36,808 nucleotides of DNA, from positions 1-36,808 of the forward strand of contig JACQNX010000007.1 of assembly GCA_016202875.1 (NCBI GenBank). The letters are read 5' to 3'. How positions within the stretch are numbered: position 1 is the stretch's first letter; every line of letters begins with the position of its first letter. Made by a program: the position numbers and the translations under genes. Below the pieces are notes generated by a model, which had not been told where the DNA came from, did not search any database, and saw only the letters and a list, made by a program, of their open reading frames with translations. Shown piece by piece: positions 24,372 to 33,006 of this stretch. This DNA is from Candidatus Aenigmatarchaeota archaeon. GTDB taxonomy: Archaea > Aenigmatarchaeota > Aenigmatarchaeia > GW2011-AR5.

Positions 24372-25717
24372 AAAAGAAAAACAATAGTGAAAAAATTGTG
24401 CTTGCCTTACTATTTGTTTTTCTTTTAGCTATCAGATTATATCCTGCTTATACCAATGAATACCTCAAAGGCAGCGATTCATGGTATCACCTAGAACGCG
24501 CAAGATCTATGCTTGATGGAGATTTCTTTTATGACAGCAGAAATGCTGGCGGAGCTGTAAGTGCCTACACCCCTTTTTTTCATCTGATCATTATTCCTGT
24601 GCACTTTTTTCCTGATCCAGTGGCAGCTGCGAAATTTTTCGGGCCGCTTCTGGGGTTTCTTGGAGCTGTGGCTTTCTTCATGTTTGCAAGAAAAATTATG
24701 GGGTATAAAGAATCGCTGGTTGCGACATTTGTCTTTGGAACAGCTGTGGAAATAGTCAACACTGCGATGTTTTTGGCTCCTGTGAATCTTGCTTTCATAT
24801 TTATGTTTCTTGCGCTGTTTTTTGCTCTTGATGACGAAAAAAGTGGCGGAAAGTTTTATCTGTCCACTCTATTTGCATCTCTTCTGGCTTTGATGCATCC
24901 GCTGACTTTCATTATGTTTATTATTTTTGCACTTGTTTTTCTGGATCATAAGGTGCTGAAATTTATTTCTATTCCGATCACTGTTTTTGTTTTGTGGATC
25001 GTTTTCTCGGCAGCGATAGTGGCACAGACCTCTATTATCTTGAGCAATCCGCTGCCTCTGGAAAGATATTTCTTTGGGGTGAGTGCACTGGCTTTTGCTT
25101 TTGCTGTCATAGGAATCAGAAAGGCACAGCCCAAGCTCAGTTTGCTCTTTGCGCTCTTGACATCTTATTCATTGCTCGTTGTCTTTTATCCGGATCGTGT
25201 CTTTACATATTCTGTCATAGCAGTGGCTTTGCTGGCGGGTATGGGGTTTGCGGATCTTTATCACAAAATATCACAGCACTATCGGTTCATCTTAATGATC
25301 TTTCTGCTTATATCTGCAATTCCTGTTTTTGATTACGGCTATGCGAAGACAGAAATGAGAGGCGAAGACAAATCAGTACTGGATTGGATAAAGAACAATA
25401 CAGAACAAGATGCAACAATTGCGGCAAGCTGGCAGGTGTCAGGGGCATGGATGCCTTATGCTGCTGAAAGGAAGAATATTCTTGGGGCATTCCAGGAATC
25501 TGTTGCTGATTATCAGGAAAGACGGCGAGACCTTGCCGTGGTCTTCTCGTCCGGCGATAAAGAAAAAATAATAGAAACCATGCGGAAATACAATGCAACT
25601 TACATCTTTGTCAACAAAATGGAAGACGATGCCCTGTACAAGGGCAGCATAAAGAGATTTTCTGACATGTTTACGGAGGTGGATGGAAATGACTATGCGC
25701 ACCTCTATAAAATATGA
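24368..25717 (+). CDS. STT3/AglB-like polytopic glycosyltransferase, divergent
   Basis: LKGSDSWYHLERARSMLDGDFFYD N-terminal loop, polytopic; IAASWQVSGAWMPYAAERKN at the position expected for the WWDYG region. ATG overlaps truD stop. Confidence 0.7.
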   Translation: MKKKNNSEKIVLALLFVFLLAIRLYPAYTNEYLKGSDSWYHLERARSMLDGDFFYDSRNAGGAVSAYTPFFHLIIIPVHFFPDPVAAAKFFGPLLGFLGAVAFFMFARKIMGYKESLVATFVFGTAVEIVNTAMFLAPVNLAFIFMFLALFFALDDEKSGGKFYLSTLFASLLALMHPLTFIMFIIFALVFLDHKVLKFISIPITVFVLWIVFSAAIVAQTSIILSNPLPLERYFFGVSALAFAFAVIGIRKAQPKLSLLFALLTSYSLLVVFYPDRVFTYSVIAVALLAGMGFADLYHKISQHYRFILMIFLLISAIPVFDYGYAKTEMRGEDKSVLDWIKNNTEQDATIAASWQVSGAWMPYAAERKNILGAFQESVADYQERRRDLAVVFSSGDKEKIIETMRKYNATYIFVNKMEDDALYKGSIKRFSDMFTEVDGNDYAHLYKI

Positions 25718-27119
25718 TAAAAAAGTCATAAGTTCCGGCATAAACAAATACGAGACATTGGCAGTTTTCCTGATAGCACTGGCAATATTTTCTCTGCCAA
25801 CTATCTTGCGTTGGACATATTTTGACAATCCAAGCATAATAGGGTTTCCTACGTATCTGCACCAGAGACAGGCATTGGATTTGGATGGCTATGATGAGTT
25901 GAGTTTTGGCGGGCGAGCGTATACATATCCACCGCTCTTCAGCTATGCTATTGCTGGCTTCTCCTTACTGATGCCGATACATATCGGAGGCATGCTGCTT
26001 GTTGCGATCATGGGAGCAGTTTCTGCGGCATTTTTTTATCTTATTGTCCGTGAGCACATCAGCAGGAAGTATGCATTGCTGTCAAGCATACTACTGATTC
26101 TAGTGCCGGGCACAATATACTTCAATGCGCATCTCTCAAGCAGGGCGCCGCCGTTTGCGCTGGGCATGGCTGCTATTTATTTTTTGCTGAGAAAATATAG
26201 TGCCCGAAAGAATCTATCACCATGGTTAGCACACAAAAACATCATTATAGCCGGGATTTTTTTGGGGGTAGCAGCATTGTTTCATCCAGAAACTGCGTTC
26301 TTCTTTGGTCTTGTAGGATTATTCAGAGCAGTGAAGGATAGAAGGATATGTATTTCGCTGCTGCTTGCTGTTGTTATTGCATCTGCTTACTATATTTCTT
26401 TTATTGCAACACACGGCTTTCCTGAATACAGTGCGCTGCATGAAGAATACAGGTCAAGACAGTACAGCTTGGAATCGACACGGGCAGAGACATTCTTTTT
26501 TGAGCTAGCTCCCAATGGCTACCTTAATTTTGCAATAGCAGGGCTCGCTGTTTTTGGGATTGCGAAGAAGAGGCATATGTTTCTTTTTTACTGGCTGGTA
26601 CTTGCAATAGCTTTTGCACTTATCGCAGAGAGGTTTGCTGTGTACCTTGCTGTGCCTGTTGTTTTGCTTGCTCTGTACGCATTGATCATGATGGAAAAGA
26701 AAACATGGTTCAAGACTGCGCTGACATTGGTACTCATTTATGCAATAATGCTGGCTTCTGTAAAAATCTTTTATTTCGCGCAATTTTACCCGACAAAAGA
26801 ACAATACGGCACAATGATTTGGATCAAGCAGAATACGCCGGAAAATGCTACAATTCTCAGCGATTGGCAGTGGGGGCACTGGATCGCTGGTATTGCGGAG
26901 CGCAGAAATTTTGTGGACGGCTATGCAGAGTATGCACCGAATGTCACAGCTAGGATAAATGAACTTGAACAGTTTTACAAGACATGCCAGATTCCTGAAG
27001 GCTACAACATCTCTTACATATATATGGAAAAATGGTTTGCAGCTAGCAAGAACATTACGTGTATGGACAAGTTCCAGCTTGTTCACGAGAACAGCGGCTT
27101 TGCTGTGTATAAAGTGTGA
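25683..27119 (+). CDS. STT3/AglB-like polytopic glycosyltransferase, divergent paralogue
   Basis: Polytopic; ENATILSDWQWGHWIAGIAERRNFVDGYAEYAPN; start may be ATG 25689. Confidence 0.7.
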   Translation: MEMTMRTSIKYDKKVISSGINKYETLAVFLIALAIFSLPTILRWTYFDNPSIIGFPTYLHQRQALDLDGYDELSFGGRAYTYPPLFSYAIAGFSLLMPIHIGGMLLVAIMGAVSAAFFYLIVREHISRKYALLSSILLILVPGTIYFNAHLSSRAPPFALGMAAIYFLLRKYSARKNLSPWLAHKNIIIAGIFLGVAALFHPETAFFFGLVGLFRAVKDRRICISLLLAVVIASAYYISFIATHGFPEYSALHEEYRSRQYSLESTRAETFFFELAPNGYLNFAIAGLAVFGIAKKRHMFLFYWLVLAIAFALIAERFAVYLAVPVVLLALYALIMMEKKTWFKTALTLVLIYAIMLASVKIFYFAQFYPTKEQYGTMIWIKQNTPENATILSDWQWGHWIAGIAERRNFVDGYAEYAPNVTARINELEQFYKTCQIPEGYNISYIYMEKWFAASKNITCMDKFQLVHENSGFAVYKV

Positions 27120-27130
27120 GCATGTTTTGG

Positions 27131-28393
27131 TTATTCAACAACATTTCCTTCGTTCTTGTTCCATTTATTTGTCACGCGCTTGCTGGAAGAACTTTCTGCA
27201 ACAAGCACGACTGCCTGGACAGCAAGCAGAAGCCAGTAATACGGGAATATGAAGAGGTAGGCAACAAGGGTTCGCCATGTGAAGCCGAATCTAGCCATGT
27301 TCAGGAGCAGGTAAAGGAAAGAGAACAGCCACGAGAGAATAATCGCTGACATCAATGCTGTCAGTGCATATGCACCAGTCAAAATATTCACAACAACATC
27401 CGCTATGCCGTAAATGGTGAACCACTTTGCCAGCAATTCTACGGATGCCAAGGAAAGCGGCTGCGAGATAAAATTTCCTACAAACCAGTACACTGCAAAT
27501 GGAATGTACATAAGGGCAAAAGCATACCAGAAGAGATGCATGGGAAATGCATAGTTTCCTATAAAATTCAGGCTGCGCGAGAAAAGAATGTCTGAATGTT
27601 TTTTGGCAACCTGCATAGAGCCGCGCCCCCATCTTATTCTCTGTTTCACAAGGCCGGTCAAACTAGAAGGAGCGGCTGTATGGATCACAGCGCGGGACAT
27701 CACAGCATGGAAACCTGCTTTTCGCAGGCGGATTGTGACATCAATGTCTTCGGTAAGCGTGTCATTGCTAAATCCATGGATTTTTTCCAGCGCAGATTTC
27801 TTGAATGCTGCAAAGCCCGGCGTGACATACGTGGAATTGAGCTTGCTACAGATATGGCGCCAGCCAGAAGAAACAATATAATCTATATCCTGAAACCATG
27901 TGAACAGGCCATTGTACTTCACTCTTATTGCGCCTGAAGATGCTCCTGTTTTCGGATCAGCAAGTGGCTGGACAAGTGCCAAGAGGGATTGTTTTTCTAT
28001 GGATGAATCTGCATCCATGCAAACAACTGTTTCAAACCGTGCTTTTTCAAGTCCGTAATTAAGCGCTTTGGCTTTTCCAGAATGGGGAATTGAGAAGAGC
28101 CTCACGGCTTTGTTTTTTCTGGAGAGTGCTTTTACAATTTCAGCTGTTTCATCAGAAGAGCCATCGTCAATGACGAGAACTTCTTTCTTGCTTGGATAAT
28201 CTGCATTGAGGATGCTCTGGATTGTTGCTGCTATGAAACGTGCTTCATTGTGCGCTGGTATGATTATAGAGACTGGTGGCGTGTACGTACTTTTTCCCAT
28301 TCTTCTTGCTGGCAGCAAAAATATTGCAATAGCTACTATATGCACAGCTGCGAGCGCTGCGAACAGCACTGTTAGGATTAATTCTAAGGACAT
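27131..28393 (-). CDS. Processive-type glycosyltransferase family 2 (membrane)
   Basis: SIIIPAHNEARFIAATI, VLVIDDGSSDETAEIV, CMDADSSIE, TEDIDVTIRL, KQRIRW (QxxRW), C-terminal TMs. Confidence 0.9.
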   Translation of the reverse strand: MSLELILTVLFAALAAVHIVAIAIFLLPARRMGKSTYTPPVSIIIPAHNEARFIAATIQSILNADYPSKKEVLVIDDGSSDETAEIVKALSRKNKAVRLFSIPHSGKAKALNYGLEKARFETVVCMDADSSIEKQSLLALVQPLADPKTGASSGAIRVKYNGLFTWFQDIDYIVSSGWRHICSKLNSTYVTPGFAAFKKSALEKIHGFSNDTLTEDIDVTIRLRKAGFHAVMSRAVIHTAAPSSLTGLVKQRIRWGRGSMQVAKKHSDILFSRSLNFIGNYAFPMHLFWYAFALMYIPFAVYWFVGNFISQPLSLASVELLAKWFTIYGIADVVVNILTGAYALTALMSAIILSWLFSFLYLLLNMARFGFTWRTLVAYLFIFPYYWLLLAVQAVVLVAESSSSKRVTNKWNKNEGNVVE

Positions 28394-28410
28394 GTTTGCA
28401 CCCAGCCGTA

Positions 28411-28427
28411 TGACGCCAGAGGCGTCA
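28411..28427. repeat. Short perfect hairpin TGACGCC-AGA-GGCGTCA
   Basis: 7-bp stem, 3-nt loop, in the 28394-28448 gap. Confidence 0.75.
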
Positions 28428-28448
28428 GTAACTGTTGATTATACTGTC

Positions 28449-29753
28449 TTAACTCTTTTTCATACTTGCATAGGGAAGCAATTGGGGCAATGAAAAATTT
28501 TCATTGCCTGTTTTCTGAATCATAGTCCAGTGCATGGGCTGGCTCCTCAGCACTTTTATAATCCCATGGCATACGCTCAGGGAGACAAGGATTCCTATTG
28601 TGAGGGCAGAGAAAAATACAATTGGGACAGAGTGCAATCTCCTTTCTTTTCCCAGTGCCACAATACCGGCAAATGTGAAGCCGGATGCAAGGATGAAATT
28701 TATGAGCACATCTGAAACAAGGCGCGGGATATTTATGTCAGCAGGATTACCTGTCATGAATGAGAGGGCGCCAAAAAACATGAATGCGACCAGGAAAAAG
28801 GATGAGATATAGCCCAGCATTGTGGCGGACAGCAAGGCGCGCTGCAGCAGAGAGAACTTTCCAAATAATATTGATTTTTTATGACGCAGAAACGCGCTCA
28901 TATTACCATAAGCCCATCTGCGCTGCTGCGTGCGCAGGCCGCGCACATTGTAAGGCACTTCTCCCAGGACCTGAAGATCAGGAAGATAGCATGTCTTGTA
29001 GCCCTGCGTAAGGGCGCGCACAGAAAATTCCACATCTTCTGTAACACTGCCTTCTAGCCAGCTGCCCAGCCTGACAAGGACGTCTTTTCTCACAGCCTCT
29101 GCTGAGCCGAACAACAGCGAGACTCCAGCACGGTTGTTTAACTTTGCGAGGAGATTGTGATATACCATGAGCACTGTGCTTGCGAATTTTGAGGTAGGGC
29201 TCTGCTGCATGTTCATGTAAGCCCATTTGGCCTGGACGCATGCTATCTGTGTGTCTGCAAAAGGCTGGATTATGCGCCTGAGAAAATCTTTTGGAGGGAC
29301 AAAGTCTGAATCAAACACTACTATGATCTCGCCTTTTGCATAACGCAGCATGTTGTTAAGGTTCCCTGCCTTGAAGCCTGCATTTGAGCCGCGCCTTATA
29401 ACTTTTATCCTTCCTCTGTATTGGCGCGCAAATGCATCTATCATTTTTGAAACTTCGGGGTCAGAGCTGTCGTCGCCTATAAGGATTTCATATTTGTTCT
29501 TTGGGTAGTCCATCTGCAGGCATGCTTCTGCACACCGCAGCGCCACAGGCTCGTTGAACGTTGGGATTTGTACTGTAATTTTTGGAAATTTCTTCATCTG
29601 TTTGTTTTTGTAGCTGCGTGCCTTATGGAAAAAGCCGCTTATGCCCAGCAGATAAAAGAATATGGAAAATATAGCAACAGGTATGACAAGCCCGTGAAAT
29701 ATCTGCGTTGATGCATCGTGAACAAATAGCTTGAGCAGCTCCAGTTCTAGCAT
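28449..29753 (-). CDS. Cellulose synthase-like glycosyltransferase family 2 (membrane)
   Basis: ITVQIPTFNEPVALRCAEACLQMDYP, EILIGDDSSD, VVFDSDFVPP, TEDVEFSVRAL, QQRRW, C-terminal TMs. Confidence 0.9.
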   Translation of the reverse strand: MLELELLKLFVHDASTQIFHGLVIPVAIFSIFFYLLGISGFFHKARSYKNKQMKKFPKITVQIPTFNEPVALRCAEACLQMDYPKNKYEILIGDDSSDPEVSKMIDAFARQYRGRIKVIRRGSNAGFKAGNLNNMLRYAKGEIIVVFDSDFVPPKDFLRRIIQPFADTQIACVQAKWAYMNMQQSPTSKFASTVLMVYHNLLAKLNNRAGVSLLFGSAEAVRKDVLVRLGSWLEGSVTEDVEFSVRALTQGYKTCYLPDLQVLGEVPYNVRGLRTQQRRWAYGNMSAFLRHKKSILFGKFSLLQRALLSATMLGYISSFFLVAFMFFGALSFMTGNPADINIPRLVSDVLINFILASGFTFAGIVALGKERRLHSVPIVFFSALTIGILVSLSVCHGIIKVLRSQPMHWTMIQKTGNENFSLPQLLPYASMKKS

Positions 29754-29826
29754 GCTAATAATTATAAAACATTCTTATTAAAAGTTGTTAGTGTTAAGGT
29801 TGTCGAAAGATTGTAAACTTAAGACT

Positions 29827-30330
29827 CTAGATTGGCGAGAGCAGGAAGTTCTGTGAAATGAATGTCAGCAGTGCCAAGGTTACTGCAAGGGCAATGGTTA
29901 TGGTCACAGCCTGTTTCTGTGTTTTATTCATGCCCACCTCAATGCCCACAGCAACAAACACAAGTGACCATATAATCCCTATTAGTTTTACAAAGCCATG
30001 CGGAATCCAGCCAAGCACAAGGGCTGGTGTTGCGGCATAGGTGACAATAAAGAATGCCTTCTTAAAGGACTCTTTGTCAAGTGTCCTGAAAACCATCAAT
30101 GCAAGCAAGGCTGAAGTTATAAAGACGCCTCCTAGTATGGACAAAAAAAATACTGCAATACTCTCAACTATGCCCATAACCAGCTTGACTGTTGTCCAGC
30201 CAGCAGCTATGGTCAGTGCACTTAATGCAGAAAATATCATTCCCAATACAGCAACTTGTGTCAAATCCTGGATAAAATGCGCTTTGTTTTTCTTGAAAAA
30301 GAGGTCAGAGTCTTTTAGTAGTATCTTCAT
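29827..30330 (-). CDS. Yip1-domain-like polytopic membrane protein
   Basis: 167 aa with several TMs; layout LLGGVFITSALLALMVF...KAFFIVTYAATPALVLGWIP typical of YIP1-like proteins. Confidence 0.6.
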   Translation of the reverse strand: MKILLKDSDLFFKKNKAHFIQDLTQVAVLGMIFSALSALTIAAGWTTVKLVMGIVESIAVFFLSILGGVFITSALLALMVFRTLDKESFKKAFFIVTYAATPALVLGWIPHGFVKLIGIIWSLVFVAVGIEVGMNKTQKQAVTITIALAVTLALLTFISQNFLLSPI

Positions 30331-30905
30331 GAACTCACTCCTTTTATGTCACTGATGCTGTTGATATCAAAAACAATGAGCACCAGCTTATCAGCAGCCA
30401 ACGACAAATTTTTCTGGCTTGTGCCCTGCAAGAGCACGGTCTTGTCCTGCAGCGTGATGGAAGTCTCTGTGGCGCCTGTTGCAGGACCCTTGAGCCAGAG
30501 TGTAAGGCCTTTCAGTGCTGGCTCTGGGATGGGCTCGCTTCTGAAATTGTACCATTGAGTCCCATTGTCGGAAATGAAGTAGTAGACATCAATAGTTGTG
30601 CCTTTTCCCTGGGACGCGAAATAGAAAGGAATTTTTGCATTGATGTCTATGAGCACTATGCGGAACATGCCGTTGTCAAGCTCGTCTGTGCCATTGAAGA
30701 CTATGTTAAGATGGCGCTCATTCTGGAAGAGGGTAAAGATCTCGGGCTCGCTCTCCGCTTTCACGAGAATGGATTGCCTGATGTCGTTGTTGAATGTGTA
30801 TATCTGCGTGTGGCCTGGGATGGTGATTTCTGTTATGGGCAGGTCCTGCTGCACGCAGCCTGCGACAAGAACTACAGCAATGAGTGCAAAAAATACATGT
30901 CTCAT
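30327..30905 (-). CDS. Predicted lipoprotein-like secreted protein
   Basis: MRHVFFALIAVVLVAGCVQQ, lipobox VAGC. Confidence 0.7.
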   Translation of the reverse strand: MRHVFFALIAVVLVAGCVQQDLPITEITIPGHTQIYTFNNDIRQSILVKAESEPEIFTLFQNERHLNIVFNGTDELDNGMFRIVLIDINAKIPFYFASQGKGTTIDVYYFISDNGTQWYNFRSEPIPEPALKGLTLWLKGPATGATETSITLQDKTVLLQGTSQKNLSLAADKLVLIVFDINSISDIKGVSS

Positions 30906-31081
30906 TTTTTTTTCACCTTATCCTTGACAACAAATGCCAACAAAATCTCTCCGCCTACTTTTAGGCCAGCTTTTTGCTGTCGCTTAAGATAAATGCCACC
31001 ATTTTCTTCTATTGCATCAGTAACTTCTTCGTCATAATTAAATGCAGTCGCATCTTCTCGCAGTGTTATTTGTAATGGCAT
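30902..31081 (-). CDS. 59-aa hypothetical protein (not in supplied ORF track)
   Basis: ATG at 31081; MPLQITLREDATAFNYDEEVTDAIEENGGIYLKRQQKAGLKVGGEILLAFVVKDKVKKK; TGA overlaps the ATG of the 30905 gene (ATGA). Confidence 0.6.
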   Translation of the reverse strand: MPLQITLREDATAFNYDEEVTDAIEENGGIYLKRQQKAGLKVGGEILLAFVVKDKVKKK

Positions 31082-31125
31082 TATCGTTCTCGTGCAGCAA
31101 AAAATAAATAGGCGATGCCAGAAAC

Positions 31126-31803
31126 TTATTTTCTCGGCCTGCTGCGGGGCCTGCTATAGTGCCAGTAAGCTCCTGCCAGGATTATAATCAGCAGAACAAC
31201 GAGATAGGCAAATGTCATGTTGGTGCTGGGCTGTTCTGGGAAAAGAGGCTGCTGTATTGGCTGGGGCTCTTGAGGTGGTGTTGGTGATGGTGATGGTTGA
31301 GGCGGGACAATCTGCTCTGTTACAACTGTTGCAACAAGCAGGCTTGCTGCTCTGGAATTAAATCCGCCAGGATATGTCCATACGGCAATAAATTCATAGC
31401 CGCCGGTAGCTGCAGGTGCTGTCATTGTGTATGCCAATGTGATAGGCGAAGAGAATGCTTTGCTGAATTTCCAGTGCAAGCCGTTGCGGGTCTTTCCCTG
31501 GTAATCTCTTACCTGGCTGTCAAAAGTGACATCAGAACGGGAATAGCCGGACACTGACCAGTCATTCAGGTTCCAGCCATTTGGCACAAAATCTGCCAAA
31601 TCAAAGGCTGTGAGAGAGCCCTCGGGATTTATTGTGAATGAGACAGTAAAAGCAGAAGACGGATCTACGACAGACGGCATGTTTCTGTCCACGCTTACTG
31701 CGAATGCGGGCGTGCTGAGCAACAGGAATACTGAGATGATGATTATTAGTTTTGCAGCCGCTGCAGACAAATCATCTTGCAATATTTTCGTCTTCATTTT
31801 CAT
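31126..31803 (-). CDS. Secreted surface protein with Pro-rich stalk and C-terminal TM anchor
   Basis: Signal peptide KLIIIISVFLLLSTPAFA; PPQPSPSPTPPQEPQPIQQP; C-terminal AYLVVLLIIILAGAYWHYSRPRSRPRK. Confidence 0.7.
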   Translation of the reverse strand: MKMKTKILQDDLSAAAAKLIIIISVFLLLSTPAFAVSVDRNMPSVVDPSSAFTVSFTINPEGSLTAFDLADFVPNGWNLNDWSVSGYSRSDVTFDSQVRDYQGKTRNGLHWKFSKAFSSPITLAYTMTAPAATGGYEFIAVWTYPGGFNSRAASLLVATVVTEQIVPPQPSPSPTPPQEPQPIQQPLFPEQPSTNMTFAYLVVLLIIILAGAYWHYSRPRSRPRK

Positions 31804-31811
31804 TCTATCAC

Positions 31812-32945
31812 CTACTGTGTTCTGTAATATGAATCTATTAGTCCTATGAGGTCAAAAAAGTTTATTTTGCCCTGATAATACTGGTCAATCTTGTTTATGA
31901 TGTCAAAGAATGTCACCTTCTTTGAGCCTGTGACTGCGTATGCAGAGAAGCTTGTAGTAGTGGACTCAAAGATATAATTTGTTCCGTCAAACTTCAGCTG
32001 CTGCGTAGGCAATGCTACCCACTGCTTCCCTACGAGCTTTTTCAGCGTTGTTGTCTCAGGGGCAATGCCATTTGCAGTGAACCACGTTTTCGGGACCTTG
32101 AACTGGATTTTTGCCTCTGCAATCTTATTGTTGGTGAAGGATGGGACAATTTCAATATACTTGTACACAGAGCCTTCTCCGGATGAAATAGCTACTGTGG
32201 CATCTGCGGGCTTTGTAACTTCTTTTACTGTTATTGTACCGGACAAAATTGTGTCTGCTGCTTTGACTTCTATGTTTGCAACAGGTGTTTGCGTGAAGAC
32301 AAATGACCCAGACTCTCCTGTCTGCAGATTTGAATCAGATGAGCCCGAGCTCTGGACATTGCCGCCAACAGCGCCTGCTCCAGAAGAACCGCCTCCACCG
32401 CCGCCTGTAGCAGTAGATGTACAAGTTCCGATAGAGCCTGCGACATTACAATCCTCGCTTGAGCCGGTACAGGCAGAGTTGCAGCAGTAGCCATCAGAGC
32501 AGAAACCTGATGTGCAGCCGGCTGCGGAGAAGCAGGCAACGCCATTATTGGACGTGTTCATGGTGAGGTTGAATGGGTGCCAGCCAATGCCCCAGGGCTG
32601 GGCAGATGCATTTGTGCCGTTCATTGCTATCACAGTCATGCTGTTCACAAAGAAGGAAACGTTATCGCCGGGATTGCCCGGAACATTAACGATGTAGTAG
32701 CCGGGGCCTTTGTCGCCAATATTTCCTACAGTGAAATTAGTCACATTGGTCACATTGTCGCTGTTCACGCGTGTCTGGACAACTGTGCCATTGGCTGCGA
32801 GAGTGCCGTTGATATAAACGTAGCCGACATACGTAGAACAGCAGCTCTGGGCAGTCACGGCAGACGCAAACATTATTGCCAGCAGGAAAGGCAAAAGTAC
32901 TGCATAAAACATTTTGGATTGCATTTGGTATGAATGTTTACTCAT
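31812..32945 (-). CDS. Secreted PGF-pre-PGF-like domain protein with Cys-rich module and duplicated C-terminal motif
   Basis: Start likely M at 32945 (MSKHSYQMQSKMFYAVLLPFLLAIMFASAVTAQS); ADATVAISSGEGSVYKYIEIVPSFTNNKIAEAKIQFKVPKTW...FESTTTSFSAYAVTG; CTSGFCSDGYCCNSAC. Confidence 0.75.
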   Translation of the reverse strand: MSKHSYQMQSKMFYAVLLPFLLAIMFASAVTAQSCCSTYVGYVYINGTLAANGTVVQTRVNSDNVTNVTNFTVGNIGDKGPGYYIVNVPGNPGDNVSFFVNSMTVIAMNGTNASAQPWGIGWHPFNLTMNTSNNGVACFSAAGCTSGFCSDGYCCNSACTGSSEDCNVAGSIGTCTSTATGGGGGGSSGAGAVGGNVQSSGSSDSNLQTGESGSFVFTQTPVANIEVKAADTILSGTITVKEVTKPADATVAISSGEGSVYKYIEIVPSFTNNKIAEAKIQFKVPKTWFTANGIAPETTTLKKLVGKQWVALPTQQLKFDGTNYIFESTTTSFSAYAVTGSKKVTFFDIINKIDQYYQGKINFFDLIGLIDSYYRTQ

Positions 32946-33006
32946 GCTCTTACCACACCCGATAATTATATCATAAAAGTATAAAAGACAAAATCGTTTC
33001 TGCTGC

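Noticed and set aside
26505-27086. 193-aa minus ORF opposite the second STT3-like gene
   Set aside because: Antisense frame with no motifs; the plus-strand gene is convincing.
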